Shown in pieces: positions 1-7,194 of a stretch of DNA of 64,000 nt; within the stretch, counting starts at the first letter, position 1; each line of letters begins with the position of its first letter. Origin of the DNA: Flavobacteriaceae bacterium (lineage in GTDB: Bacteria; Bacteroidota; Bacteroidia; Flavobacteriales; Flavobacteriaceae); NCBI GenBank assembly GCA_028280265.1, contig JANQMD010000013.1, forward strand, positions 1-64,000. Direction: 5' to 3'. The notes beneath the pieces were generated by a model that was given only the letters and a program-made list of their open reading frames with translations, made no database searches and was not told the origin of the DNA. Both the position numbers and the translations under genes were made by a program.

Positions 1-94
1 CATGGGTCAATTTGCACAGGAATGGGTGGGTCAGTTTCCACTGGAATTAGTGGATCACTTTCGTAGGATTACATGGGTCAATTTCGTTGGAATC
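1..94. mobile_element. End of an IS21-like element (four subterminal repeats)
   Basis: Four imperfect direct repeats begin at 3, 27, 51 and 74, about 24 bp apart. Each runs TGGGTCA(A/G)TTT, then five or six variable bases, then GGAAT; the third is the most diverged. Multiple terminal repeats of this TGGGTCA type are characteristic of IS21-family elements in Bacteroidota. The transposase genes (istA/istB) would lie left of the window edge, so only the end is visible. The last repeat supplies the first codons of the next reading frame. Confidence 0.6.
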
Positions 95-516
95 TCCATG
101 ACAAGAAAAAAATATTTTTTTTCTTACAAAAAAAATATCCTGAGATGAGCAATACATTTTATAATCAGGCAATTTTAAAGCTTAAAACTGAAGAGTTCAT
201 TTCTTTAGAGAGAGGAAGTAAAATTATTATTGAGCATGAATATTTTAATACTTTTATAGAAAATGACTCATTCGTAGATTACTTTAGTAAAATAGATGAA
301 TATTTTCCAAGTTTAGAAGATAAGAATAAGGTAGGATTGGGTTTATCATTAGATAATTATAATGAAATACTATTAAGAGAGGAAAACTATGATGAGTTTA
401 AAGTCATTTTAGAAAGAATGAGGCAAGATAATATTCAGAAAAATGAAACAACATATAAGATTTTGATTGATAGAAATACCTTTAAATCAAAAGATTATAC
501 TCACAAGAAATATTGA
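73..516 (+). CDS. PPR-like helical repeat protein, N-terminal part (possibly disrupted)
   Basis: 147 codons. The first eight residues come from the IS21-like end repeat, so the native start may be lost or be the ATG at 145. Residues 90-147 carry two PPR-like units: a DNYN helix A, a helix B ending in ILERM, the turn DNIQKN, then a second helix A beginning TTYK. This is the pattern of the following frame, whose TTG start overlaps this stop by four bases. The two frames probably formed one protein or are translationally coupled. The gene is much richer in A/T than its neighbours, which suggests transfer. PPR proteins bind single-stranded RNA and are rare in bacteria. No signal peptide or membrane segment is seen. 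The RNA-binding role is inferred only. Confidence 0.5.
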   Translation: MGQFRWNLHDKKKIFFFLQKKYPEMSNTFYNQAILKLKTEEFISLERGSKIIIEHEYFNTFIENDSFVDYFSKIDEYFPSLEDKNKVGLGLSLDNYNEILLREENYDEFKVILERMRQDNIQKNETTYKILIDRNTFKSKDYTHKKY

Positions 517-1280
517 AAAAAAGGATTATGGGTTTTTTGTTTAATATAAAAGATTATTGTAGAGAATTATGGGATGAAATGGATGAAAAGGGTATTGAAA
601 AAAATACTGATACTTATAATTATTATATGCATTCAATAACTGAGTTACAAGTAGAGAAATTATGGAGTGAAATGGATATAAAAGGTATTGAAAAAAAAGC
701 TAGCTCTTATGATATTTATATGGATAAATTAGGGCTTAAGGAAGATGAGTTTTTAATACAAGAAATGAAAAATAAAGGCATTGCCAGAAATGAGGGTGTT
801 ACTAGCAAATATTTCCATTATGTTGAAAATTCATTAGGTATATGGAATGAAATGGATGAAAAAGGAATAGCTAAAGATACTCAAGCTTATAATATTTATA
901 TGAGAAAGTTAAATGTTGAAGCTGCAAAAAAAATATGGAAAGAAATGGATAAAAAGAAAATCAATAAAAATACTGAAACATATAACATTTATATGAGTAA
1001 GGTTGGTTTATCGGAGGTTAATTATCTTTGGAAAGAGATGGATAAAAAAAGAATCTCTAAGGATGTTAATACTTATAATGTTTTTTTTAAAAAAATAAGA
1101 GATTCAGAAATATTATCCTCTTCTTTAAAAAGATTTATAAAAGATAGTAAAGGTGTTAAAATTGGTATCTACCCTGTAGTCTCAATGGATGATTACAAAA
1201 CAAAGAAACTAGTTGAGAGTATGATTAAAAATAGAAAAAACAGACAAAGAGGTGCAGAAACAAAAAATGAAAAAGAATAG
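513..1280 (+). CDS. PPR-like protein with 31-residue tandem repeats
   Basis: 255 residues, TTG start; ATG at 528 is an alternative. The Glu-Met pair ending helix B recurs at residues 22, 53, 84, 113, 144 and 175, a spacing of 31, 31, 29, 31 and 31. Each unit reads roughly TxTYNxYM, a short linker, xxLWxEMDxKGIxK(N/D). This matches the plant PPR consensus (TYN in helix A, EM then K-G-I at the turn, Asp/Asn last), at the length of the short 'S' PPR class. The positions used by the PPR base code (fifth and last residue) read N/K, D/N, S/D, N/N and N/D. The C-terminal 60 residues are a basic tail. The start lies inside a helix A, which suggests that coding continued from the preceding frame. Function unknown; sequence-specific RNA binding is the inference. 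Confidence 0.65.
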   Translation: MKKRIMGFLFNIKDYCRELWDEMDEKGIEKNTDTYNYYMHSITELQVEKLWSEMDIKGIEKKASSYDIYMDKLGLKEDEFLIQEMKNKGIARNEGVTSKYFHYVENSLGIWNEMDEKGIAKDTQAYNIYMRKLNVEAAKKIWKEMDKKKINKNTETYNIYMSKVGLSEVNYLWKEMDKKRISKDVNTYNVFFKKIRDSEILSSSLKRFIKDSKGVKIGIYPVVSMDDYKTKKLVESMIKNRKNRQRGAETKNEKE

Positions 1281-1299
1281 AGTTTATTTTACACTATCA

Positions 1300-1347
1300 C
1301 TTTGGATGTTCATTGTTAACCTTTAGAGACTTACTATTCATCCAAAG
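1300..1347 (+). repeat. Inverted repeat downstream of the PPR-like gene
   Basis: CTTTGGATG at 1300-1308 is repeated in reverse complement at 1339-1347, with 30 bases between. It lies just after the PPR-like stop codon and has no T-run, so it is more likely an RNA stabiliser or a Rho-type end than an intrinsic terminator. Apart from this and the tRNA signals, I see nothing in 1281-1480. Confidence 0.35.
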
Positions 1348-1424
1348 CTCCATTATTAATAAAATTTGCTTAATACTCAATAGTTTAATATTATCCATTA
1401 AAATTACACAGTAAATTACGGAGT

Positions 1425-1467
1425 AAAAAAGAAAAACCCTTGAAAATATTCTGATAATCAAGGGTTT
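1425..1467 (-). terminator. Intrinsic terminator of tRNA-Phe
   Basis: On the minus strand AAACCCTTGA (1467-1458) pairs with TCAAGGGTTT (1443 down to about 1434), followed by a T-rich run. It sits 14 bases after the tRNA 3' end. Confidence 0.75.
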
Positions 1468-1480
1468 AATTTTGCTTTAG

Positions 1481-1553
1481 TGGTGCCTCCAGGAATCGAA
1501 CCAGGGACACAAGGATTTTCAGTCCTTTGCTCTACCAACTGAGCTAAGGCACC
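1481..1553 (-). tRNA. tRNA-Phe (GAA)
   Basis: 73 bases with full cloverleaf logic on the minus strand. The acceptor stem is GGTGCCT with AGGCACC, the D-arm contains AGCTCAGTTGGTAGAGC, the anticodon loop is CTGAAAA (anticodon GAA), and the T-arm is GGTTCGATTCC. CCA is not encoded. It decodes Phe UUC/UUU. The accessory PPR-like gene and IS end lie beyond its 3' end, a common position for inserted DNA. Confidence 0.95.
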
Positions 1554-1569
1554 ATCGCTTTAGCGGACG

Positions 1570-1601
1570 CAAATATAAAACGAGTTTTTTATATCTGCCA
1601 A
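1570..1601 (-). promoter_or_regulatory. Promoter of tRNA-Phe
   Basis: The minus strand reads TTG (1601-1599), 21 bases, then TATATTTG (1577-1570). This fits the Bacteroidota primary-sigma consensus and lies 17 bases ahead of the mature tRNA 5' end. Confidence 0.7.
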
Positions 1602-1652
1602 ATAAAATTAAAAAAATCTATTGTATTTTTAGCTTCCCGTTTTTAGAAGTAT

Positions 1653-2381
1653 ATGAATCTGGTAATAGACATAGGTAATACGCAAGTGAAAGCTGCTGTT
1701 TTTGAGGAAAATACCATTGTAGATCAATCGGTGTTTCCTCATTTAGACATGAAAAAAAAAATAGAAAGTATTGTAAAAGATTTTTCTTTTCAACAAGCAA
1801 TTCTTTCCTCTGTAAAAAACATTCCTAAAGAAGCCTATGCTGATCTTTCTAAAATTCCCGTATTTTTAGAGCTGAATCACCAACTAAAATTGCCGTTTAA
1901 AAACCTATACAAAACACCAGAAACTTTAGGGTTGGATCGAATAGCCTTAGTGGCTGCGGGATCATCCTTCTATCCAAATCAAAATGTATTAATCATAGAT
2001 GCGGGAACTGGTATTACCTACGATTTTCTCGACAAGGATAATCAATACCATGGAGGAGCGATATCTCCAGGAATTCAGATGCGGTACAACGCCCTAAATT
2101 ACTACACAGATAAACTCCCTAAATTGTTCATAAAAGATGATTTTTCACTGGTAGGGAAATCTACAAAAGAAGCCATTCATTCTGGTGTATTAAATGGTGT
2201 TTGTCAGGAAATTAAAGGGGTTATCAATCAATATGAACAAGAAAATGGAGATTTAACAGTTGTTTTAACAGGGGGGGACACAAAATTTTTGTCCAAACAA
2301 TTAAAAAATGGCATATTTGCCAATCAAAATTTTCTCCTCTACGGATTAAATACAATATTGAACCTTAATAATAATAGATGA
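1653..2381 (+). CDS. coaX: Type III pantothenate kinase
   Basis: CoaX phosphorylates pantothenate with ATP in the first step of coenzyme A synthesis, in the cytoplasm. The 242-residue product has the ASKHA-fold motif DIGNT at residues 6-10, the GLDR segment around 93-96, and DAGTGITYDF from 116, which together mark the type III family. Length is normal. Its stop overlaps the next start by four bases (ATGA), so it leads a six-gene run with envelope genes. Type III kinases are not feedback-inhibited by CoA, unlike the E. coli type (family knowledge). Confidence 0.95.
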   Translation: MNLVIDIGNTQVKAAVFEENTIVDQSVFPHLDMKKKIESIVKDFSFQQAILSSVKNIPKEAYADLSKIPVFLELNHQLKLPFKNLYKTPETLGLDRIALVAAGSSFYPNQNVLIIDAGTGITYDFLDKDNQYHGGAISPGIQMRYNALNYYTDKLPKLFIKDDFSLVGKSTKEAIHSGVLNGVCQEIKGVINQYEQENGDLTVVLTGGDTKFLSKQLKNGIFANQNFLLYGLNTILNLNNNR

Positions 2382-3673
2382 TTAAAAGAATTCTATTCTT
2401 TACCTTGCTGTTAATTACTACTCAATTATTTTCTCAAAGACTTAGTTCTTCACCTTATTCGATTTTTGGTGTTGGCGAAGAATTTGGAACGCGAACTGTA
2501 GAACAAATTGCTATGGGAAGTGTTGGTGCTGCCTACAGTAGTAATCGATATCTTAACTTTATTAACCCTGCTGCATTAGCGGATTTAACTTTTACAACGT
2601 ATGCTTTCGGAGCATTAAACAGTAGGTTGAATGTCTCTAATTCAAATACCAATCAATCTACCAATACAACCAGCATTAGTTATGTAGCTTTAGGAGTTCC
2701 TATTGTGAAAAACAAAGTAGGATTTATTTTTGGGATGCAACCAACATCGGCAATCGGTTATTCATTAATTAAGAACATCAGAAATGCAGACAATCAAATC
2801 ATAGATTTGACTCAGTTTACAGGAAATGGGTCTATAAACAGAATATACGCCGGTTTAGGAGCTAAATTTTTTAAAAAAATATCTGTAGGATTTGAAGCCG
2901 ATTTCCTTTTTGGGAATACGCAAAATAGTATTCTAAATGCAAGACAGAGCGTAGCCTTAGCAACCAAAAATGTAGAAAATCTAGATGCTCGTGGAGGTTC
3001 CGTAAAAGTGGGAGTTCAATACAAACACCAGCTTAAGAATGATATAAAACTAACCGTAGGAGGAACATTCAAACTAGGAAATACCACCAGATTTACTGGA
3101 AACGAATACCTATATACATTGGTTATAGGTAATCAAGGATTGGAAGTGCCTAAAGACACATTATTTAGTGGCGCATTGAGAGGGAATTTAAAAATGCCTA
3201 CAGAAACAGTACTGGGTATTGGTCTAGGTAAAGAAAACAAGTGGTTTGCTTCTTTGGATTATAAAACTCGATCAGCATTAAATTCAACAGGTTTCTTCAA
3301 CAATACATCTCAAACGTTTAGATTTGGGAAAGCAAATAGATATTCTTTAGGAGGATTTTTTATTCCTAAAATCAACTCTATTTCTAGCTTCTGGGAGCGT
3401 GTTACTTACCGGGCTGGTGTGAAGTATGAACAAACTGGATTGTTGGTAAATGGGATTCCAAACGGAACTAATTTTACCAGTGTAAATGATTTTGGCATAT
3501 CTTTTGGTTTAGGGTTGCCTATAGGGAGAAGAACACTCTCAAATGTGAACTTAACATTTGAATATGGAAAAAAGGGAACAAAAGATAATGGTTTGTTGCA
3601 AGAAAACTACTTAAATTTGCGATTAAGCCTATCACTAATTGATTCCTGGTTTATAAAAAGAACTATTGACTAA
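2378..3673 (+). CDS. Outer-membrane beta-barrel protein
   Basis: 431 residues starting with a signal peptide that ends near LFSQ (residue 19). The rest is rich in Gly, Asn, aromatic residues and alternating hydrophobic strands such as LNFINPAALAD and FGLGLPIGRR, as expected of a FadL-like or porin-like barrel. The start of the mature part, SSPYSIFGVGE, is a hallmark of a flavobacterial family found directly after coaX. Its substrate is unknown. It is translationally coupled to coaX by a four-base overlap, and the TPR gene follows after 8 bases. Placement beside lptC suggests an envelope role. Confidence 0.75.
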   Translation: MIKRILFFTLLLITTQLFSQRLSSSPYSIFGVGEEFGTRTVEQIAMGSVGAAYSSNRYLNFINPAALADLTFTTYAFGALNSRLNVSNSNTNQSTNTTSISYVALGVPIVKNKVGFIFGMQPTSAIGYSLIKNIRNADNQIIDLTQFTGNGSINRIYAGLGAKFFKKISVGFEADFLFGNTQNSILNARQSVALATKNVENLDARGGSVKVGVQYKHQLKNDIKLTVGGTFKLGNTTRFTGNEYLYTLVIGNQGLEVPKDTLFSGALRGNLKMPTETVLGIGLGKENKWFASLDYKTRSALNSTGFFNNTSQTFRFGKANRYSLGGFFIPKINSISSFWERVTYRAGVKYEQTGLLVNGIPNGTNFTSVNDFGISFGLGLPIGRRTLSNVNLTFEYGKKGTKDNGLLQENYLNLRLSLSLIDSWFIKRTID

Positions 3674-3681
3674 TTATAAAT

Positions 3682-5061
3682 ATGAATAAAATGAAAAGAC
3701 GTATTATTTTAATTGCGAACGTATTTCTTTTCTTAGGAACTACTGCTTTGACTGCGCAAGCAACAAAGCAAGAATGTACCATTAAGTACAACCTATTTAA
3801 AGGAGATTTTCAAGCAAAAAAATATGATGAAGCTTACACCAATTGGATTTATTTAATGGATAATTGTCCAGATCTTTCCGTAAATATTTACAAGTTTGGA
3901 GAGAAATTAGCTAAAGAGAGATTCAAAAAAGCAGCAGATAAGCAAACTGCATTGGCCTTGGTAAACAGAGTGTATACTCAAAGGTTAGAGAATTTTCCGA
4001 AAAGAAATCCTGCGAAAGTGCATAGTGATCAGGCAAGCTTTTTACTGAAAAACAAGTTGGCTTCTGAAGCAGAGGTTTTTACCCTTCTTGAAAAAGCATA
4101 TAATATTGATCCTACCAAAATGGGTGTTAAAAATATCTACAGATATTTCCAAGGGATTACAGACAGAAACAAAGATTCGAATCCACAGTTAGTTTTTGAC
4201 ACGTATGATGATGTACTAGAGTCGGTGTCTGAAAAGTTAGCAGATTATACAAAAAAGAGAGCGCCTCTTCAGGCGAAAGTAGATGCTGGACAAGAACTAG
4301 ATAAAAAAGAAAAAAGAAACCTAAAAGCATATACGGTAAACTCAAAAGCATTGGGTCAAATTGAAGGAGGGTTAGATGCTATTATCGAAGAGATCTCTAA
4401 TTGTGATCGTTTAAAGCCTCTTTATGCTAGAGATTTTGAGGCGAATAAGAACAATGAGAAATGGTTGAAAAGAGCGGTTTCAAGAATGTTCAACAAAGAG
4501 TGTACTGAAGATGCTCTGTTTGAAAAATTGGTTAGAGCTTATGCTGAAGCTTCTCCTTCTGCAGATGCATATTCTTTCTTAGCAAAAGTATTGTCTAATA
4601 ACGGAGATGAAGCGGGGGCAGAGAAAATGAAGGAAAAAGCCTTTGAATTAGAGACAGATCCGTTGAAAAAAGCAAACTTTAAATTGAAATTTGCTCAGAA
4701 TGCGAAAAAGAAAGGTCAAAAGTCAAAGGCAAGAAAATTAGCAAGAGAAGCAATTGCTCTAAACCCAAACTTTGGAAAAGCATATTTATTCATTGCTAGT
4801 TTGTATGCATCCTCTTTGAACAGCTGTGGAAAAGATGAGTTTGAAAAGAGAATGACCTTTGTGGCAGCGTATAACAAAGCAACCAGAGCAGCGGCGGTAG
4901 ATCCAAGTATTAGCTCAACAGCGAGAAAGTTTTTGAGAAATTACAAGGCAAACTTCCCTTCTAAAAAGGTAATTTTTACGAAAGGAGTACAAGTAGGAGA
5001 TCCATTTACGGTTAAGTGTTGGATCAATGAATCTGTAAAAGTTGCCTCTAGTGGTAAATAA
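3682..5061 (+). CDS. Secreted tetratricopeptide-repeat protein
   Basis: 459 residues with a signal peptide ending near LTAQA (residues 22-26); ATG at 3691 is an alternative start. The mature part is mostly helical. TPR-like pairs are seen at about 35-70 and again at 290-370, where LAREAIALNPNFGKAYLFIASLYAS is a clear TPR unit. Two cysteines in the first mature segment and CGKDEFE near the C-terminus may form disulfides. It is probably a periplasmic scaffold partnered with the upstream barrel and LptC, with which it shares the operon. Its stop touches the lptC start. Confidence 0.75.
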   Translation: MNKMKRRIILIANVFLFLGTTALTAQATKQECTIKYNLFKGDFQAKKYDEAYTNWIYLMDNCPDLSVNIYKFGEKLAKERFKKAADKQTALALVNRVYTQRLENFPKRNPAKVHSDQASFLLKNKLASEAEVFTLLEKAYNIDPTKMGVKNIYRYFQGITDRNKDSNPQLVFDTYDDVLESVSEKLADYTKKRAPLQAKVDAGQELDKKEKRNLKAYTVNSKALGQIEGGLDAIIEEISNCDRLKPLYARDFEANKNNEKWLKRAVSRMFNKECTEDALFEKLVRAYAEASPSADAYSFLAKVLSNNGDEAGAEKMKEKAFELETDPLKKANFKLKFAQNAKKKGQKSKARKLAREAIALNPNFGKAYLFIASLYASSLNSCGKDEFEKRMTFVAAYNKATRAAAVDPSISSTARKFLRNYKANFPSKKVIFTKGVQVGDPFTVKCWINESVKVASSGK

Positions 5062-5633
5062 TGAATAACCTATTCAAAATAACTTACAAAAGCACTGTAG
5101 TGATATGCATCGCTACAGTGTTTTTTTCTTGTACAAATGATTCAAAAAAAGTACGAGATTTTTTAGCAGAAAAAAACCTGCCAATTGCTGTGGCAAAAGA
5201 TGCCTATCACGTTTACAAAGATTCAGGAAGAGTTAGTTCTAAGCTGATTACGCCACTGATGTATGATTTTCAGAATAGAAAAAATCATCCGTACAATGAA
5301 TTTCCCAATGGCGTTACCATTATTAATTTTGAAAACAAAGGAAAGGATTCTGTAACTGTTACTGGTAACTATGCGCTTTCCTATACAAAAACATCGATTT
5401 CTGAAATTAAAGGAGATGTGGTGGTTTTTAACCATACAGAAAAAGTAAAGTTAGAAACCTCTCAATTGTTTTGGGATCAAAAAAATAAATATTTTTTTTC
5501 TGAGAAAAAGTTTACCTTAACCACTCCAACCGATACCATTAAAGGGATTGGCTTTGAATCGAAAGAGAATTTAACAAAATGGGTGTCTAAAAAAGTAACA
5601 GGAGACATCGTAACAGACGAAGAAGAATTATGA
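5061..5633 (+). CDS. lptC: LPS export protein LptC (lipoprotein-like N-terminus)
   Basis: 190 residues. The N-terminus has a hydrophobic segment ending FFSC at residue 24, a lipobox-like site, where E. coli LptC has a plain membrane anchor. The core has the OstA/LptC jellyroll pattern: residues around MYDFQNRKNHPYNEFPNGV, then beta strands and DVVVFNHTEKVKLETSQLFWD. LptC takes LPS from the LptBFG transporter and passes it to LptA in the periplasm. It overlaps the TPR gene by one base and the next gene by four. Confidence 0.85.
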   Translation: MNNLFKITYKSTVVICIATVFFSCTNDSKKVRDFLAEKNLPIAVAKDAYHVYKDSGRVSSKLITPLMYDFQNRKNHPYNEFPNGVTIINFENKGKDSVTVTGNYALSYTKTSISEIKGDVVVFNHTEKVKLETSQLFWDQKNKYFFSEKKFTLTTPTDTIKGIGFESKENLTKWVSKKVTGDIVTDEEEL

Positions 5634-5824
5634 ATACACTTTGGAAATACTCGTACTTTGTTTATTTAATTATTGCAATCATTTTAGTGGTTGAGGCTAT
5701 TCTCAAGTTAGGAACAGATACCAAAATGGCAGCTATTATTTTTGCCATTGCAGTTGCAGTTCTTTTTAAATTTTTCTTGACGAGAAAATATCGTAAAAAA
5801 ATTCAGGAGAGGAACCAACAGTAG
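5630..5824 (+). CDS. Small two-helix membrane protein
   Basis: 64 residues with two membrane helices (about 8-27 and 33-51) and a basic C-terminus (RKYRKKIQER). It overlaps lptC by four bases and is followed six bases later by the CNNM gene, so it is a real operon member despite its size. No function is known. A helper of LPS transport or of the CNNM protein is possible. Confidence 0.75.
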   Translation: MNTLWKYSYFVYLIIAIILVVEAILKLGTDTKMAAIIFAIAVAVLFKFFLTRKYRKKIQERNQQ

Positions 5825-5830
5825 TAGTCT

Positions 5831-7081
5831 ATGGAGATTGATATCATTGTCATTCTTATTTCAATAACACTTTCTGCTTTTTTCTCTGGAATGGAGATTG
5901 CTTTTGTCTCTGCAAATAAACTTCACATTGAGTTAGAGAAAAAAAGAGAAGGATTCATTCCTGCTATTCTAGGGAGACTCACTCAGAAGTCCTCAAAGTT
6001 TATAACTACGATGCTTGTAGGGAACAATATCTCTCTTGTGGTTTACAGTTACTTTATGGGAAAAGTGATTGTAGATCTCTTTGGAATCTCGAACTTATTA
6101 TTGCAAACAGTTATATCTACAATCGTTATTCTCATTACGGCAGAGTTTTTACCCAAAGCTATTTTTAGAATATATGCCAACCAAACGTTAAAATTGTTTG
6201 CTTTACCAGCTTATTTTTTTTACCTCTTTTTATATGTCTTCTCATCCATTACCAATGGAATTTCAAATTTCTTTTTAAGAATACTTTTTCGAACTCATCT
6301 AGATGAAGAACAAACGGAGTTTAGCAAAGAAGAGTTAGGGAATTATATTACAGAACAATTAGAGACTGGAACAAATGATGAAGAGATCGATTCTGAAATA
6401 CAAATTTTTCAGAATGCTCTTGAGTTTCACAATGTGAAGGCTCGAGAAATTATGGTTCCCAGAACAGAAATCATGGCCATAGAAATTCATGAGACGGTTA
6501 CAGAATTAAAAGAAACATTTGTCAGTTCGGGGTATTCTAAAATTATTGTTTACAAAAATTCTCTGGATGACATCATAGGTTATGTGAACGCCTTTGAGTT
6601 GTTTAAAAAACCGAAAACCATCAAATCAATTCTTCTGCCTGTAGAGATTGTTCCAGAATCCATGATGATCAACGATGTTTTAAATGCACTTATGAAAAAA
6701 AGAAAAAGTGTGGCAGTAGTTGTTGATGAATATGGAGGAACTTCAGGGATTATAACGGTAGAAGATATAATCGAGGAGCTTTTTGGAGAGATAGAAGATG
6801 AGCATGATGTACAAGAATTGTTAGAAGAGAAAATAAGTGAAGTAGAATACAATCTATCTGCCAGGCTAGAAGTAGACTACTTAAACGAAGAGTACAACCT
6901 TAACTTACCCAAAGAAGATGCTTACGAAACTCTTGGTGGTTTTATCATTGAGCATACGGAAGACATTCCAGAAGAAGGCGAGGAATTAGAGATTCTGAAT
7001 TATCAAATTCAGATTTTAAAAGTAAGTTCCTCCAAGATCGATACCATTCATTTGAAGGTTCACGAAGAAAGAGAAAATTAG
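5831..7081 (+). CDS. CNNM/CorC-family membrane protein (DUF21, CBS pair, CorC_HlyC)
   Basis: 416 residues. The DUF21 (CNNM) membrane domain spans about 1-180 with three or four helices and the motif FFSGMEIAFVSA at 14-25. A CBS pair follows at about 205-330, with VMVPRTEI-type and VVVDEYGGTSGIIT segments. The CorC_HlyC transporter-associated domain is at about 340-410. Proteins of this build move Mg2+ or regulate its export, and are often mislabelled hemolysins. It is last before a gap and a new promoter. The length is normal for the family. Confidence 0.9.
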   Translation: MEIDIIVILISITLSAFFSGMEIAFVSANKLHIELEKKREGFIPAILGRLTQKSSKFITTMLVGNNISLVVYSYFMGKVIVDLFGISNLLLQTVISTIVILITAEFLPKAIFRIYANQTLKLFALPAYFFYLFLYVFSSITNGISNFFLRILFRTHLDEEQTEFSKEELGNYITEQLETGTNDEEIDSEIQIFQNALEFHNVKAREIMVPRTEIMAIEIHETVTELKETFVSSGYSKIIVYKNSLDDIIGYVNAFELFKKPKTIKSILLPVEIVPESMMINDVLNALMKKRKSVAVVVDEYGGTSGIITVEDIIEELFGEIEDEHDVQELLEEKISEVEYNLSARLEVDYLNEEYNLNLPKEDAYETLGGFIIEHTEDIPEEGEELEILNYQIQILKVSSSKIDTIHLKVHEEREN

Positions 7082-7136
7082 CTTTCTTTTTAGCCCTAAG
7101 AATATCTTAAAAATCAAGAAATACAGTGCTTTGAGG

Positions 7137-7167
7137 TTGCTTATTTGACAGGCAAATTGTATCTTCG
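7137..7167 (+). promoter_or_regulatory. Promoter of the PpiD-like gene
   Basis: TTG at 7137-7139, 20 bases, then TATCTTCG at 7160-7167, close to the Bacteroidota consensus TAnnTTTG. It lies 27 bases ahead of the start codon. Confidence 0.55.
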
Positions 7168-7194
7168 CCCATTCAAAATTAAATAATTGATTTT

